Origin: Acidobacteriota bacterium
GTDB taxonomy: Bacteria > Acidobacteriota > Terriglobia > Terriglobales > Acidobacteriaceae
Length of the DNA: 18,247 nt
Direction of reading: 5' to 3'
Assembly (NCBI GenBank): GCA_021798235.1
Contig: JAJZMO010000076.1
Span: forward strand, 1 to 18,247
The number at the start of each line of letters is the position of its first letter. The first letter of the stretch is position 1. Of the stretch, positions 1 to 7,575 are shown piece after piece. The notes under the pieces were generated by a model that saw nothing but the letters and a program-made list of their open reading frames with translations, was not told where the DNA came from and did not search any database. The position numbers and the translations under genes were made by a program.

Positions 1-843
1 TATGAGCACTATCGGCCAATAAGCGCACAAGATAGCATTCCTGAAACCAAACTTGGATGCGTGTTGGCTCTGGCTGACAAACTGAGCACAATCTATGACA
101 TGTTCGAGATTGGATTACAGCCAACGGGATCCAAAGATCCGTTTGCTTTGCGCCGTGCGGGCAGCGGAATTGTTCGTATTCTTGCAGAGTGCAATAAGTT
201 CGATAAAACTCTGGATTTGCTGACGTTATTGCTATGTCTCAGTGCCGATCAAAAAGGATATAAGCCAGTAATTGGTCGGACCATCCATGAATTCTTATTG
301 GATCGCGTAGAGCATTACTTGCAGGAAAGCCACAAGGTGCGTTTGCATGTAGCACGTTCCGTTCGAAACTCCGGCGCTCTTGAATATCTTCCCTCTAGCC
401 CCCCCAATGCTTCGGATCGAACTGGCCTGAAGTGTATTGTCGATTTCTCTCGAACCTTGAATGATGCGATTGGCTCGCCAGAAGTGTTGGCCGTGGCGGA
501 ATTGCTGAAGCGCGCATCCAATATTCTGCGGCAGGCCAAAGAGAAGGGCATTCAGCACGAGCAGCGGGAGGCGGAAAATCTGTTGAGAGATGCAGCCGAA
601 ATTGAACTGGCGCGGCAGGTGACGGAAGTCGGTGCGAGCATTCAGAAAAATTACCGCGAAGGAAAGTACAGCGAAGTCATTGAGGCGATTGCAGGCTTGC
701 AGAAACCGCTGAACACATTTTTTGATTCCGTCATGGTGATGGTGGACGACAAAGATACGCGCGCAAACCGGCTGGCATTGCTGGCTCGGACTGTTTCAGT
801 TGTCCGTTGGGCTGCAGATTTCTCTGAGTTGGCTTCCATCTAA
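1..843 (+). CDS. glyS: Glycine--tRNA ligase beta subunit, C-terminal part (5' end outside window)
   Basis: The frame is open from the first base, so this is the 3' part (280 codons) of a longer gene. It is not a gene starting at the GTG at 61: the codons before it read YEHYRPISAQDSIPETKLG, which is typical GlyS sequence. GlyS is the beta subunit of the bacterial alpha2-beta2 glycyl-tRNA synthetase, which charges tRNA-Gly in the cytoplasm. The family-typical stretch LADKLSTIYDMFEIGL followed by PTGSKDPFALRRAG is visible near the start. The end of the protein is the helical tRNA-binding region, closing with a typical RLALLARTVSVVRWAADFS segment. The gene stops at a TAA and is followed about 20 bp later by a strong hairpin terminator. 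glyQ would be expected upstream, outside the window. Confidence 0.95.
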   Translation, partial: YEHYRPISAQDSIPETKLGCVLALADKLSTIYDMFEIGLQPTGSKDPFALRRAGSGIVRILAECNKFDKTLDLLTLLLCLSADQKGYKPVIGRTIHEFLLDRVEHYLQESHKVRLHVARSVRNSGALEYLPSSPPNASDRTGLKCIVDFSRTLNDAIGSPEVLAVAELLKRASNILRQAKEKGIQHEQREAENLLRDAAEIELARQVTEVGASIQKNYREGKYSEVIEAIAGLQKPLNTFFDSVMVMVDDKDTRANRLALLARTVSVVRWAADFSELASI

Positions 844-851
844 AGCAGCGT

Positions 852-911
852 CCTTCTGCGCAGAAGGCTCTAGGATCCAGAGGATCCTAGAGCCTTTTCT
901 CTGCCAGAAGG
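852..911. repeat. Nested palindromes overlapping the glyS terminator
   Basis: CCTTCTGC at 852-859 forms a perfect 16-bp palindrome with GCAGAAGG at 860-867. The copy CAGAAGG at 905-911 can also pair with CCTTCTG at 852-858, enclosing the terminator hairpin. The left arm therefore has two exclusive partners, one of which would disrupt the base of the terminator stem. The function is unknown. Confidence 0.55.
864..898 (+). terminator. Hairpin terminator after glyS
   Basis: A perfect 15-bp inverted repeat, AAGGCTCTAGGATCC, has a 3-nt AGA loop and is followed by TTTT-CT. It lies 20 bp past the glyS stop codon, so it is a convincing Rho-independent terminator. The left arm starts with AA, and the minus-strand reading also ends in a short T run, so it may work weakly in both directions. 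Confidence 0.8.
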
Positions 912-930
912 AATGTGCTGGGGGAAGAGA

Positions 931-982
931 GCGACGCTCCCACCCCAGCCGCAAACGAGCGCGGCTAGGATGGGAGCGTCGC
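931..982 (-). repeat. Long inverted repeat downstream of hppA, possible terminator or dispersed repeat
   Basis: Outer arms GCGACGCTCCCA (931-942) and TGGGAGCGTCGC (971-982) match perfectly. Inner arms 943-952 and 961-970 match except at two positions, leaving an 8-nt loop. Read as RNA from the minus strand, the two mismatches become G-U pairs, giving one continuous 22-bp stem. In plus-strand RNA they are C-A mismatches. This favours a role in the hppA transcript, whose stop codon is about 40 bp away. No good T run follows on the minus strand, so a 3'-end protecting hairpin or a dispersed intergenic repeat is as likely as a classical terminator. A smaller hairpin (GTTGCA/TGCAAC, 1002-1020) sits right after the hppA stop. 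Confidence 0.6.
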
Positions 983-1021
983 AGGTTTTGTTCCCGAGGG
1001 AGTTGCAAACCCGCTGCAACC

Positions 1022-3325
1022 CTACAAGAACAGCGGGGCCAGCACCAGCGTGATGGTTGCCAGCAGTTTGATGAGCACATGCAGCGATGGCCCGGCGGTG
1101 TCCTTGAAGGGATCGCCGACCGTGTCGCCGACGACGGAGGCCTTGTGCGCCTCGGAGCGCTTGCCGCCGTGGTGGCCCGACTCGATGTATTTCTTGGCGT
1201 TGTCCCAAGCGCCGCCGCCGTTGTTCATCAGCATGGCCATCAGAATGCCTGCGATGGTGCCGACCATCAGCAGCGCGGCCACGGCCTCGGCACCGCTTAG
1301 ATCCACGGGAATGCCATGGATGGTGGGCAGGTTGATGCCAGAGGCGACGTGGAAGGTATCGCCAAAGTTGCGGAAGATGAGGCCGACGGCCAGCGGCATG
1401 CAGACGACGAGCAGGCCGGGCAGCACCATTTCTCGCAGCGCCGCTCCCGTGACGATGGAGACGCAGCGTCCGTAGTCGGGCTTGGATGTACCCTGCATGA
1501 TGCCGGGGTTTTCGCGGAACTGCGCGCGCACATCTTCGATGACGTACTGCGCAGTGCGCCCTACAGCCTGAATCGCTAGCGAGGAGAACAGAAAGACCAA
1601 CATCGCGCCCAGCAATGCGCCCACGAAGACGGGAACGCTGGCCAGATTGACATTGGTGAATTGCCAGTCGGGCGGCATGTATCCGCCGGAGTAGGCGACC
1701 TTGTCGGCGACGATGCCGTGAATCTCTTCCATATAGGCAGAGAAGAGCAGGAAGGCAGCCAGTGCGGCGGAGCCGATGGCGTAGCCCTTGGTAAGCGCTT
1801 TGGTGGTGTTGCCCGCAGCGTCCAGCAGATCGGTTTTGCGGCGAATCTCCTCTGGCTGGTTGGACATTTCAATGATGCCGCCCGCGTTATCGGTGATGGG
1901 GCCGAAGGTGTCCATGGCCAGAATGTAGGCCGCTGACGAGAGCATGCCCATGGTGGCGATGGCTGTACCGTAAATGCCCTTGGCGTAGCTGGCGATGGTG
2001 TGTACATCGGCCAGTCCGCGCAGGCCGCAGTAATAGCTGAGCAGCAGCGCCGCGCTGATGACGATGGCGGGCAGCGCAGGCGTTTCCATGCCGACGGCCA
2101 GTCCGCTGATGATGTTGGTGGCCGGGCCGGTCAGCGAGGCCTTGGCGATGGATTGCACTGGGCGATAGCGGCACTCGGTGTAGTACTCCGTGATGCGGAC
2201 GAAGAGGAAGGATGTGATGATGCCGATGACGCCGCTGGCGAAGAGCCACCAGCGTCCGCCCAGCATGAAGTGGACGGCAGCGGCAAACCCACCCAGAGCC
2301 AGCAGGGTGGTAATCATGTAGCCGCGATCGAGCGCGTGCATGGGGTCTTCCTGCTCGCCGCAGCGCACGGCACTGACGCCGATGACGCTGGCGATTAAGT
2401 TGATGGCATGCACGATGAGTGGGAAGAGAATGCCCTTGATGCCGAAGACTGGATAGAGCGCCGCGCCGAGGATCATGGCGCCGACGTTTTCCGCCGCAGT
2501 GGATTCGAAGAGGTCGGCACCGCGGCCCGCGCAGTCGCCCACGTTGTCGCCCACCAGATCGGCGATAACGGCCGGGTTGCGTGGATCGTCTTCAGGAATG
2601 CCAGCTTCGACCTTGCCGACCAGGTCTGCGCCTACGTCCGCGGCCTTGGTGTAGATGCCGCCGCCGAGCTGCGCGAAGAGCGCAACCAGCGAGGCTCCAA
2701 AGCCAAAGCCAACCAAGCGGTAGGGAACCTCTTGCGGATGATGGACGCCGCCGAAGGCCAGAAAGAGGACGCCAACGCCAATCAACGAGAGCGCGACGAC
2801 GACCAGGCCAGTGACGGCTCCGCCGCGCAGCGCCAGTTGCAGCGCGCGGTTCAGGCTGGTGCGCGCGGCGCTGGCCGTGCGGATGTTGGCGCGAATGGAG
2901 ACATACATGCCGGTGTAGCCGGCAATGGCGGAGCAGATGGCACCGATCAGGAAGCTGACGACCGTCATACCCGCGTAGGGAGCGGTGCGCCCGTACATGT
3001 GATAGCCAGCGTACAGGATGGCGGCGATGACCAAGGCCAGCGCGCCAATGGAGGTGTACTGCCGGCGCATAAAGGCCTCTGCGCCTTCGCGGATGGCGTT
3101 GGAGATGGCTTGCATCTCGGGCGTGCCACTGTTCGACGCCAGCACGGAACGGGAGAAAAGAAAGGCCACCAACAAGGCCAGCACGGCGACGGCGAGCGCG
3201 CCCCAAAGATAGTTCACATCGGCACAGGATGGGGCGTGGGATGTCGAAATGGATGCGGCGGATGATGCGACATCCGGCGTGGTTTGCAACAATAGCATGG
3301 CCGCATTCGCGAACAAAGATTCCAA
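1022..3325 (-). CDS. hppA: Membrane-bound proton-pumping pyrophosphatase, K+-independent type
   Basis: The 767-residue integral membrane protein couples hydrolysis of cytoplasmic pyrophosphate to proton export. The pyrophosphate/Mg-binding signature DVGADLVGKVE is at residues 230-240, followed by the Asp-rich DLVGDNVGDCAGRGADLFES. DTFGPITDNAGG is near 472, and the C-terminal GDTVGDPFKDTAGPSLHV motif is intact, so the enzyme should be active. In GNTTKALTKG the family's K+-determining positions hold Lys (about 509) and Thr (512), as in K+-independent H+-PPases; K+-dependent enzymes have Ala and usually Gly. Many hydrophobic segments are visible, consistent with the family's roughly 16 helices. 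The start is TTG at 3323-3325, chosen because GGAGGA lies 5 nt upstream and no in-frame ATG has a comparable site. The gene is convergent with glyS and divergent from the E1 gene. Confidence 0.95.
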   Translation of the reverse strand: MESLFANAAMLLLQTTPDVASSAASISTSHAPSCADVNYLWGALAVAVLALLVAFLFSRSVLASNSGTPEMQAISNAIREGAEAFMRRQYTSIGALALVIAAILYAGYHMYGRTAPYAGMTVVSFLIGAICSAIAGYTGMYVSIRANIRTASAARTSLNRALQLALRGGAVTGLVVVALSLIGVGVLFLAFGGVHHPQEVPYRLVGFGFGASLVALFAQLGGGIYTKAADVGADLVGKVEAGIPEDDPRNPAVIADLVGDNVGDCAGRGADLFESTAAENVGAMILGAALYPVFGIKGILFPLIVHAINLIASVIGVSAVRCGEQEDPMHALDRGYMITTLLALGGFAAAVHFMLGGRWWLFASGVIGIITSFLFVRITEYYTECRYRPVQSIAKASLTGPATNIISGLAVGMETPALPAIVISAALLLSYYCGLRGLADVHTIASYAKGIYGTAIATMGMLSSAAYILAMDTFGPITDNAGGIIEMSNQPEEIRRKTDLLDAAGNTTKALTKGYAIGSAALAAFLLFSAYMEEIHGIVADKVAYSGGYMPPDWQFTNVNLASVPVFVGALLGAMLVFLFSSLAIQAVGRTAQYVIEDVRAQFRENPGIMQGTSKPDYGRCVSIVTGAALREMVLPGLLVVCMPLAVGLIFRNFGDTFHVASGINLPTIHGIPVDLSGAEAVAALLMVGTIAGILMAMLMNNGGGAWDNAKKYIESGHHGGKRSEAHKASVVGDTVGDPFKDTAGPSLHVLIKLLATITLVLAPLFL

Positions 3326-3330
3326 GATGT

Positions 3331-3336
3331 TCCTCC
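3331..3336 (-). promoter_or_regulatory. Ribosome-binding site that fixes the TTG start of hppA
   Basis: On the minus strand GGAGGA lies 5 nt before the TTG start codon. It is the reason for preferring this rare start to the ATG nine codons further in. Confidence 0.75.
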
Positions 3337-3388
3337 AGAAACGCTCCGGTACAACCGGGTACTTGGTTCCATGATCTGGGCAGTTTTT

Positions 3389-3425
3389 GGCCGCATCGCC
3401 TCCACTTTTGACGGCGGCGATGGCC
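3389..3425 (-). other. Hairpin in the hppA 5' leader
   Basis: The arms GGCC-GC-ATCGCC and GGCGAT-GGCC form a 10-bp stem with a 2-nt bulge and a loop of about 15 nt. It lies in the middle of the roughly 120-nt leader predicted for hppA. On the minus strand the stem is followed by AAAAA, not T residues, so it is not a terminator in that direction. I do not recognise a riboswitch class here. Confidence 0.4.
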
Positions 3426-3452
3426 GGAAGCCTATAAGACAGGAACCGCGCT

Positions 3453-3482
3453 ATTAGAGCATGCGGGAAAAACGAGGGTCAA
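3453..3482 (-). promoter_or_regulatory. Sigma70-like promoter for hppA
   Basis: On the minus strand TTGACC (5 of 6 to consensus) and TCTAAT (5 of 6) are separated by 18 bp. The predicted transcript start is near 3446, giving a leader of about 120 nt before the TTG start. Confidence 0.55.
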
Positions 3483-3539
3483 CCCCGCCGGGGATTTTCT
3501 TCTGGATGCATGGCTGTGGCGGCGGTCTGGGGAAGCCGG

Positions 3540-3545
3540 TACAAT
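3540..3545 (+). promoter_or_regulatory. Candidate -10 element for the fused E1 gene
   Basis: TACAAT (5 of 6) lies 42 bp before the ATG at 3588. No good -35 is visible at the right distance. If real, it lies inside the extended frame opening at 3510, supporting the downstream start. Confidence 0.35.
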
Positions 3546-3587
3546 ACCGTAACGGGAGAGCACTTTTTGCGGAGGCGGCAGGCAGGC

Positions 3588-5777
3588 ATGGCGCAGACCA
3601 GTACGGCGGAGACAAAGGCCCGGACCTCGCATGAGGAAGCCGGACTGACGGCGCAGCAGATGGTGCAAATCTACCGGCTGATGTATCTTTCTCGCCGCGT
3701 GGATGACCGCGAAATTCTCCTAAAGCGGCAGCAGAAAATCTTTTTTCAAATCTCCTGCGCCGGACATGAGGCGTTGTTGATCGCTGCGGGCTTGGCCATG
3801 AAGCCGGGCTATGACTGGTTCTATCCGTATTACCGCGACCGGGCGCTGAGCCTGACGCTGGGCGTGACTCCGGAGGCGATGCTGTTGCAGGCTGTTGGCG
3901 CGGCGACGGATACGGCCAGCGGTGGACGCCAGATGCCCTCACACTGGACGGACCCTGCGCTGCACATCGTGACGCCATCGTCTGCGACCGGATCGCAATG
4001 CGTGCAGGCGGTGGGCTGCGCAGAGGCGGGGCGGTATTTTGCGCAACATCCGGAAGCGGCGCGCAAGCCGGAGGGCGCTGCGGGCGCATTCGATTACCGG
4101 CTGTTGAAGGATGTGCGCTTCCACGGCGATGAGGTCACCTACGTTTCCCTGGGTGAGGGTGCGACCAGCGAAGGCGAGTTCTGGGAGTCGATCAATGCTG
4201 CCTCCAACGGCAAGCTGCCGCTGCTTTTCGTGGTCGAGGACAATGGCTACGCCATCTCCGTGCCGGTGGAGGTGAACACACCGGGCGGCAACATCTCCCG
4301 CCTCGTGGCCAATTTCCCCAATTTTTACTTTGCCGAAGTGGATGGCACCGACCCCGTAGCCAGCTATGCGGCGATGAAGAAGGCCGTGGCGCATTGCCGC
4401 TCTGGCAAAGGCCCGGCGCTGGTGCATGGGCACGTGATTCGTCCGTACTCCCACTCGCTCTCTGACGACGAGAGGCTGTACCGGCCCGAAGCCGAGCGTG
4501 AGGCCGACGCGCTGCGCGATCCGCTGCCGCGGCTGCAAATGTATCTGCTGCGCGAGGGCATTCTGGACGAGCAGGCCCTGACGCGCCTGGAGCAAGAGGT
4601 GGATGAGCAAGTACGTCAAGCCGCAGAACATGCGCTGGCTGCGCCGCTGCCGAGCACGGATACCATTTTGCAGCACGTCTACTGCGACGCCATGCCGCCG
4701 ACGGCGGTGGTGGAGTCTGCCGCGCCCACGCCCAAGGCCGAAGAGCCGGAGCACACGATGGCCGAACTCATCAACACCTGTCTGGCGCAGGAGATGCGGC
4801 GCGATGAGCGGATCGTGATCTTTGGCGAGGACGTGGCCGATTGCAGCCGCGAAGAATATTTGAAGGCTGGGCTGGTCAAGGGCAAGGGCGGCGTCTTCAA
4901 GCTAACGGCCGGCTTGCAGAAGGCCTTTGGTTCAGAGCGCGTCTTTAATTCCTTGCTGGCAGAGGCCTGCATCATTGGCCGAGCCACAGGCATGGGCACA
5001 CGCGGCATGAAGCCGGTGGTGGAGATTCAGTTTTTTGATTACATCTGGCCAGCCATGCACCAGTTGCGCAATGAACTGCCGCTGATCCGCTGGCGGTCGA
5101 ACAATAATTTTTCTGCGCCGATGGTGATGCGCGTGGCCATTGGCGGCTATTTGACGGGGGGATCGATTTATCACTCCCAATGTGGCGAGAGCATCTTTAC
5201 GCACACGCCGGGCATTCGCGTGGTCTTTCCGTCGAATGCGCTGGACGCCAACGGCCTGCTGCGCACGGCTATTCGCTGCGATGACCCCGTGCTGTTTTTG
5301 GAGCACAAGCGTTTGTACCGCGAGACCTACGGGCGCAGCGTGGACCCCGGCCCGGAGTACATGATTCCTTTTGGCAAAGCCAAGACGGTGCGCGCTGGCA
5401 AAGACCTGACGGTCATCACTTACGGCGCGGTGGTGCCGCGGGCCTTGCAGGCGGCGCAGCGGGCTGAGCGGGAGCAGAATCTGTCGGTCGAGATTATCGA
5501 TCTACGCACGTTGAGTCCCTATGATTGGGAGGCGATTGCCGAGTCCGTGCGCAAGACCAGCCGTGTGATCGTGGCCTATGAGGACATGCAGAGCTGGGGC
5601 TATGGTGCGGAGATTGCCGCTCGCATCGCGGATGAATTGTTTGAGGATTTGGATGCGCCGGTGCGTCGCGTGGCGGCCAAGGATGTTTTTGTGGCGTATC
5701 AGCCGCTGTTGGAGGACGCCATCCTGCCGCAGCCGGAGGATCTTCTGCGGGCGATGGTGGAACTGGCCCGGTTTTAG
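3588..5777 (+). CDS. Fused E1 alpha-beta subunit of a branched-chain-type 2-oxoacid dehydrogenase
   Basis: The 729-residue thiamine-diphosphate enzyme would decarboxylate 2-oxoacids (probably branched-chain) and pass the acyl group to an E2 lipoyl domain. Residues about 20-360 are the E1 alpha domain. It contains GRQMPSHW and the ThDP/Mg motif [12 protein letters not shown] (from 189) ending in EDN (217-219), with GEG in place of the common GDG. A loop with [11 protein letters not shown] matches the substrate/phosphorylation loop of BCKDH E1 alpha. Residues about 391-729 are E1 beta, starting [13 protein letters not shown] with [10 protein letters not shown] holding the conserved Glu. The frame opens at 3510, but the ATG at 3588 has GGAGG upstream (somewhat long spacing) and starts beyond the probable -10. 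An internal ATG at 4758 begins the beta domain with GGAG 7 nt before it. No E2 or E3 gene is in the window. A pyruvate or acetoin specificity cannot be excluded. Confidence 0.9.
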   Translation: MAQTSTAETKARTSHEEAGLTAQQMVQIYRLMYLSRRVDDREILLKRQQKIFFQISCAGHEALLIAAGLAMKPGYDWFYPYYRDRALSLTLGVTPEAMLLQAVGAATDTASGGRQMPSHWTDPALHIVTPSSATGSQCVQAVGCAEAGRYFAQHPEAARKPEGAAGAFDYRLLKDVRFHGDEVTYVSLGEGATSEGEFWESINAASNGKLPLLFVVEDNGYAISVPVEVNTPGGNISRLVANFPNFYFAEVDGTDPVASYAAMKKAVAHCRSGKGPALVHGHVIRPYSHSLSDDERLYRPEAEREADALRDPLPRLQMYLLREGILDEQALTRLEQEVDEQVRQAAEHALAAPLPSTDTILQHVYCDAMPPTAVVESAAPTPKAEEPEHTMAELINTCLAQEMRRDERIVIFGEDVADCSREEYLKAGLVKGKGGVFKLTAGLQKAFGSERVFNSLLAEACIIGRATGMGTRGMKPVVEIQFFDYIWPAMHQLRNELPLIRWRSNNNFSAPMVMRVAIGGYLTGGSIYHSQCGESIFTHTPGIRVVFPSNALDANGLLRTAIRCDDPVLFLEHKRLYRETYGRSVDPGPEYMIPFGKAKTVRAGKDLTVITYGAVVPRALQAAQRAEREQNLSVEIIDLRTLSPYDWEAIAESVRKTSRVIVAYEDMQSWGYGAEIAARIADELFEDLDAPVRRVAAKDVFVAYQPLLEDAILPQPEDLLRAMVELARF

Positions 5778-5805
5778 CCGACAGGAAAAATTCAGCAAAA
5801 TCAAT

Positions 5806-5835
5806 AAAGGGGCGCGAGTGGATCGCGCCCCTTTT
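5806..5835. terminator. Bidirectional hairpin terminator between the E1 gene and the DoxX gene
   Basis: AAAGGGGCGCGA pairs perfectly over 12 bp with TCGCGCCCCTTT around a GTGGA loop. It is flanked by T residues on the plus strand and by the matching A residues on the other side. It sits 28 bp after the E1 stop and 20 bp after the end of the convergent DoxX gene, so it can serve both. Confidence 0.85.
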
Positions 5836-5854
5836 GCTGTTGTTGCTAGACGGC

Positions 5855-6331
5855 TTAGGCTGCGATTTCTTCTTCGTCGCCGCATTCGCAGTGATTGGGC
5901 AACAGTCCGTCAATGGACAGTGCGCCCGAACCATTGCAGAAGATGACAACGCAAAGGGCCAGGACGAGCAGGTGGTACTCATAGCCTTCGCCATGCAGCA
6001 CGCCGCCCCAGTTCATAAAGAAGCCGACATGGATGTGATACATGAAGACGGCAACGATCATATCCACGGCGATGCCAATGACGGCGATACGGCTGAGCAG
6101 GCCCACCAGCAGGCCAATGCCGCCCAGGAACTGGGCTAGAATCGCCAGCGCGGCCAGCGGCGTGGGAATGCCCATGCCGACCTTAAACATGTGTACCGTG
6201 CCGGGGAAGGTGTAGCCGCCAAACCAGCCGAGCACGAGCTGAGACCCGTGCATGAAAAAGACCAGGCCAAGAATGAGCCGGGCAATAGTCAGAGCGTAAT
6301 CTTTTTTTGTTGCCGTAATCTTGCACAACAT
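5855..6331 (-). CDS. DoxX-family small integral membrane protein
   Basis: The 158-residue protein has four hydrophobic segments, as expected for the DoxX/DoxD-like family: about residues 14-35, 58-78, 80-98 and 120-137. The first contains ARLILGLVFFMHGSQLVLGWFG, the usual DoxX N-terminal signature with its His-Gly pair. DoxX-like proteins are loosely linked to redox and thiosulfate/quinone chemistry, but most have no established role and I assign none. The tail CECGDEEE is acidic and holds two of the protein's Cys residues. The ATG is preceded by TAGGAG at good distance. The gene is a single unit between the E1 gene and cpoB, with its own probable promoter and a shared terminator. Confidence 0.85.
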   Translation of the reverse strand: MLCKITATKKDYALTIARLILGLVFFMHGSQLVLGWFGGYTFPGTVHMFKVGMGIPTPLAALAILAQFLGGIGLLVGLLSRIAVIGIAVDMIVAVFMYHIHVGFFMNWGGVLHGEGYEYHLLVLALCVVIFCNGSGALSIDGLLPNHCECGDEEEIAA

Positions 6332-6389
6332 GATGCGTCTCCTAAGTGATGTACGGATGCGGATACAGCCAACAGATAGAGTGGCCTAA

Positions 6390-6418
6390 TTTATAGCAGA
6401 GCGGAAGCAATTTCGGAA
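6390..6418 (-). promoter_or_regulatory. Candidate promoter for the DoxX gene
   Basis: On the minus strand TATAAA (5 of 6) is preceded at 17 bp by TTCCGA (3 of 6). It would give a leader of about 50 nt. The -35 match is weak. Confidence 0.4.
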
Positions 6419-6509
6419 GAGGGTACTCAGCAAGGCACTCTGGCCAAAGGAATTCGGGCGAAATTGCATGGCCGCAGCAGGGGCAAGACCGGCAGCGGCC
6501 ACGGGGAGG

Positions 6510-7469
6510 TTAAAAGTTGTGGCCAGCCTGTGGCTTGGGCTGGGGCGTGCGCGCGGCGATGGCGTCCAGCTTGCTGTGGGCCTGGACAGCCTCCGGGGAT
6601 TTCGGATAGCGCTGGATGAGCGCGTGAAACTGGTGGATGGCCGCATCCCGCTTGCCCAGCGCCAGCAGGCATTGGCCCTGGCGCAGCATGGCCGCCGGAG
6701 CCTTGGCGTTGCCCGGATATTGCAGCAGCAGGGAGCTGTAGCCTTCGATGGCGTTCTGGTAGCTGCCTTGGCGGTAGGCAATCTCCGCCTGATAAAAGAG
6801 CGCGTTGCCGGCCAGATCCTTTTGCGGATAGAACTTGATGACGTCGCCAAACTCCTGGCTGGCCAGGTTGTATTTGGCAGCGTTGTAGTCGCCGAGCGCG
6901 GACTGGTAGAGCTGGTCGAGCGGTGGAGCCTGCGGTGCGGCGGGACTGGAGCCGCCAGGGTTGGAGCCATCCTGCGCGGCGGGCGCACCCCCATTGGTGG
7001 CCTGTCCGGCTTGCAGGGATTGCTGTTGCTGCTGCAGCGCGTCCAAGGCCTTTTGTACCTTGTCCAGCCGGGCGCGAAACTCATCAATAGAGTCGTTGAG
7101 CGATTGCATCTGGCCGGAGATTTGGTCGATCTTGCCGCTGCTGGACTCCTGCACCGACTGCATGGATTTCTGCATGGCGTCCACTTGTGCGGCCATTTTG
7201 GCCACGCTGGCATTGGACTGTTGCAGCATGTTGGTCAACATGCCCATGTGCTCTTCCTGCGATTGCTGGATGGTGAGCAGCATGGATTGCAACTGCTGTA
7301 CTTCAGTTTGCAGTTCGATGATGTCCTTGTTGGTGGCGCGGGCTGGCTGCGCGGGCAGCAACAGCGCGGCTGCACAGAGCAGGCCGAGACTCACGGCGAT
7401 GCGGCGTGGACTGGATGTGGATGGACGATGCGCAAAGCGGGAGACGCAGAACATACAGCGGTGCCTCAT
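6510..7469 (-). CDS. cpoB: Cell division coordinator CpoB (YbgF-like) of the Tol-Pal system
   Basis: This is the last gene of the tol-pal cluster. CpoB is a periplasmic protein that in E. coli binds TolA and links outer-membrane constriction to septal peptidoglycan synthesis. A Sec signal peptide (IAVSLGLLCAAALLLPAQPARA) is followed by a long Gln-rich coiled coil (roughly 100 residues, with a QQQQQ run), a Gly/Ala/Pro/Ser linker, and a C-terminal TPR domain. The TPRs show as repeats such as DLAGNALFYQAEIAYRQGSY and AAMLRQGQCLLALGKRDAA, ending in an RYPKSPEAVQAHSKL helix. The start is uncertain: the frame opens with a TTG at 7508. I give the ATG at 7469 (319 residues), but an ATG at 7454 with GAGG 9 nt upstream is equally good. 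All versions keep the signal peptide. Confidence 0.88.
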   Translation of the reverse strand: MRHRCMFCVSRFAHRPSTSSPRRIAVSLGLLCAAALLLPAQPARATNKDIIELQTEVQQLQSMLLTIQQSQEEHMGMLTNMLQQSNASVAKMAAQVDAMQKSMQSVQESSSGKIDQISGQMQSLNDSIDEFRARLDKVQKALDALQQQQQSLQAGQATNGGAPAAQDGSNPGGSSPAAPQAPPLDQLYQSALGDYNAAKYNLASQEFGDVIKFYPQKDLAGNALFYQAEIAYRQGSYQNAIEGYSSLLLQYPGNAKAPAAMLRQGQCLLALGKRDAAIHQFHALIQRYPKSPEAVQAHSKLDAIAARTPQPKPQAGHNF

Positions 7470-7524
7470 GGGGTTTGGAGTGCAGCGCTGCCGGTTTGCA
7501 GCGCACAACCTTCACTGAAAAGTG

Positions 7525-7559
7525 TACGGCAGCATGACGGATTGCGCCATGCTGCCGTA
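7525..7559 (-). terminator. Hairpin between pal and cpoB, possible attenuator
   Basis: TACGGCAGCATG and CATGCTGCCGTA form a perfect 12-bp stem with an 11-nt loop, just after the pal stop. On the minus strand CAC and TTTT follow, so it may partly terminate transcription or protect the pal mRNA end, lowering cpoB expression relative to pal. Confidence 0.5.
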
Positions 7560-7575
7560 GGTTGCAGTACGTGGA

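Noticed and set aside
870..1208. Minus-strand open frame running from inside hppA through the long inverted repeat
   Set aside because: It overlaps hppA in another frame and its end is only the translation of the palindromic repeat; no ribosome-binding site or protein motif.
2408..3265. 285-codon plus-strand frame opposite hppA
   Set aside because: It is the complement of a clear hppA coding region; its Asp/Gly/Ala-rich composition is typical of an antisense shadow in GC-rich DNA.
3326..3446. Fluoride riboswitch upstream of the pyrophosphatase gene
   Set aside because: Fluoride riboswitches do precede some pyrophosphatase genes, but the conserved crcB-motif segments are not recognisable here.
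6469..6501. Stem TGGCCGC/GCGGCCA after cpoB as terminator
   Set aside because: Only 7 bp with a 19-nt loop and no T run; not good enough to call.
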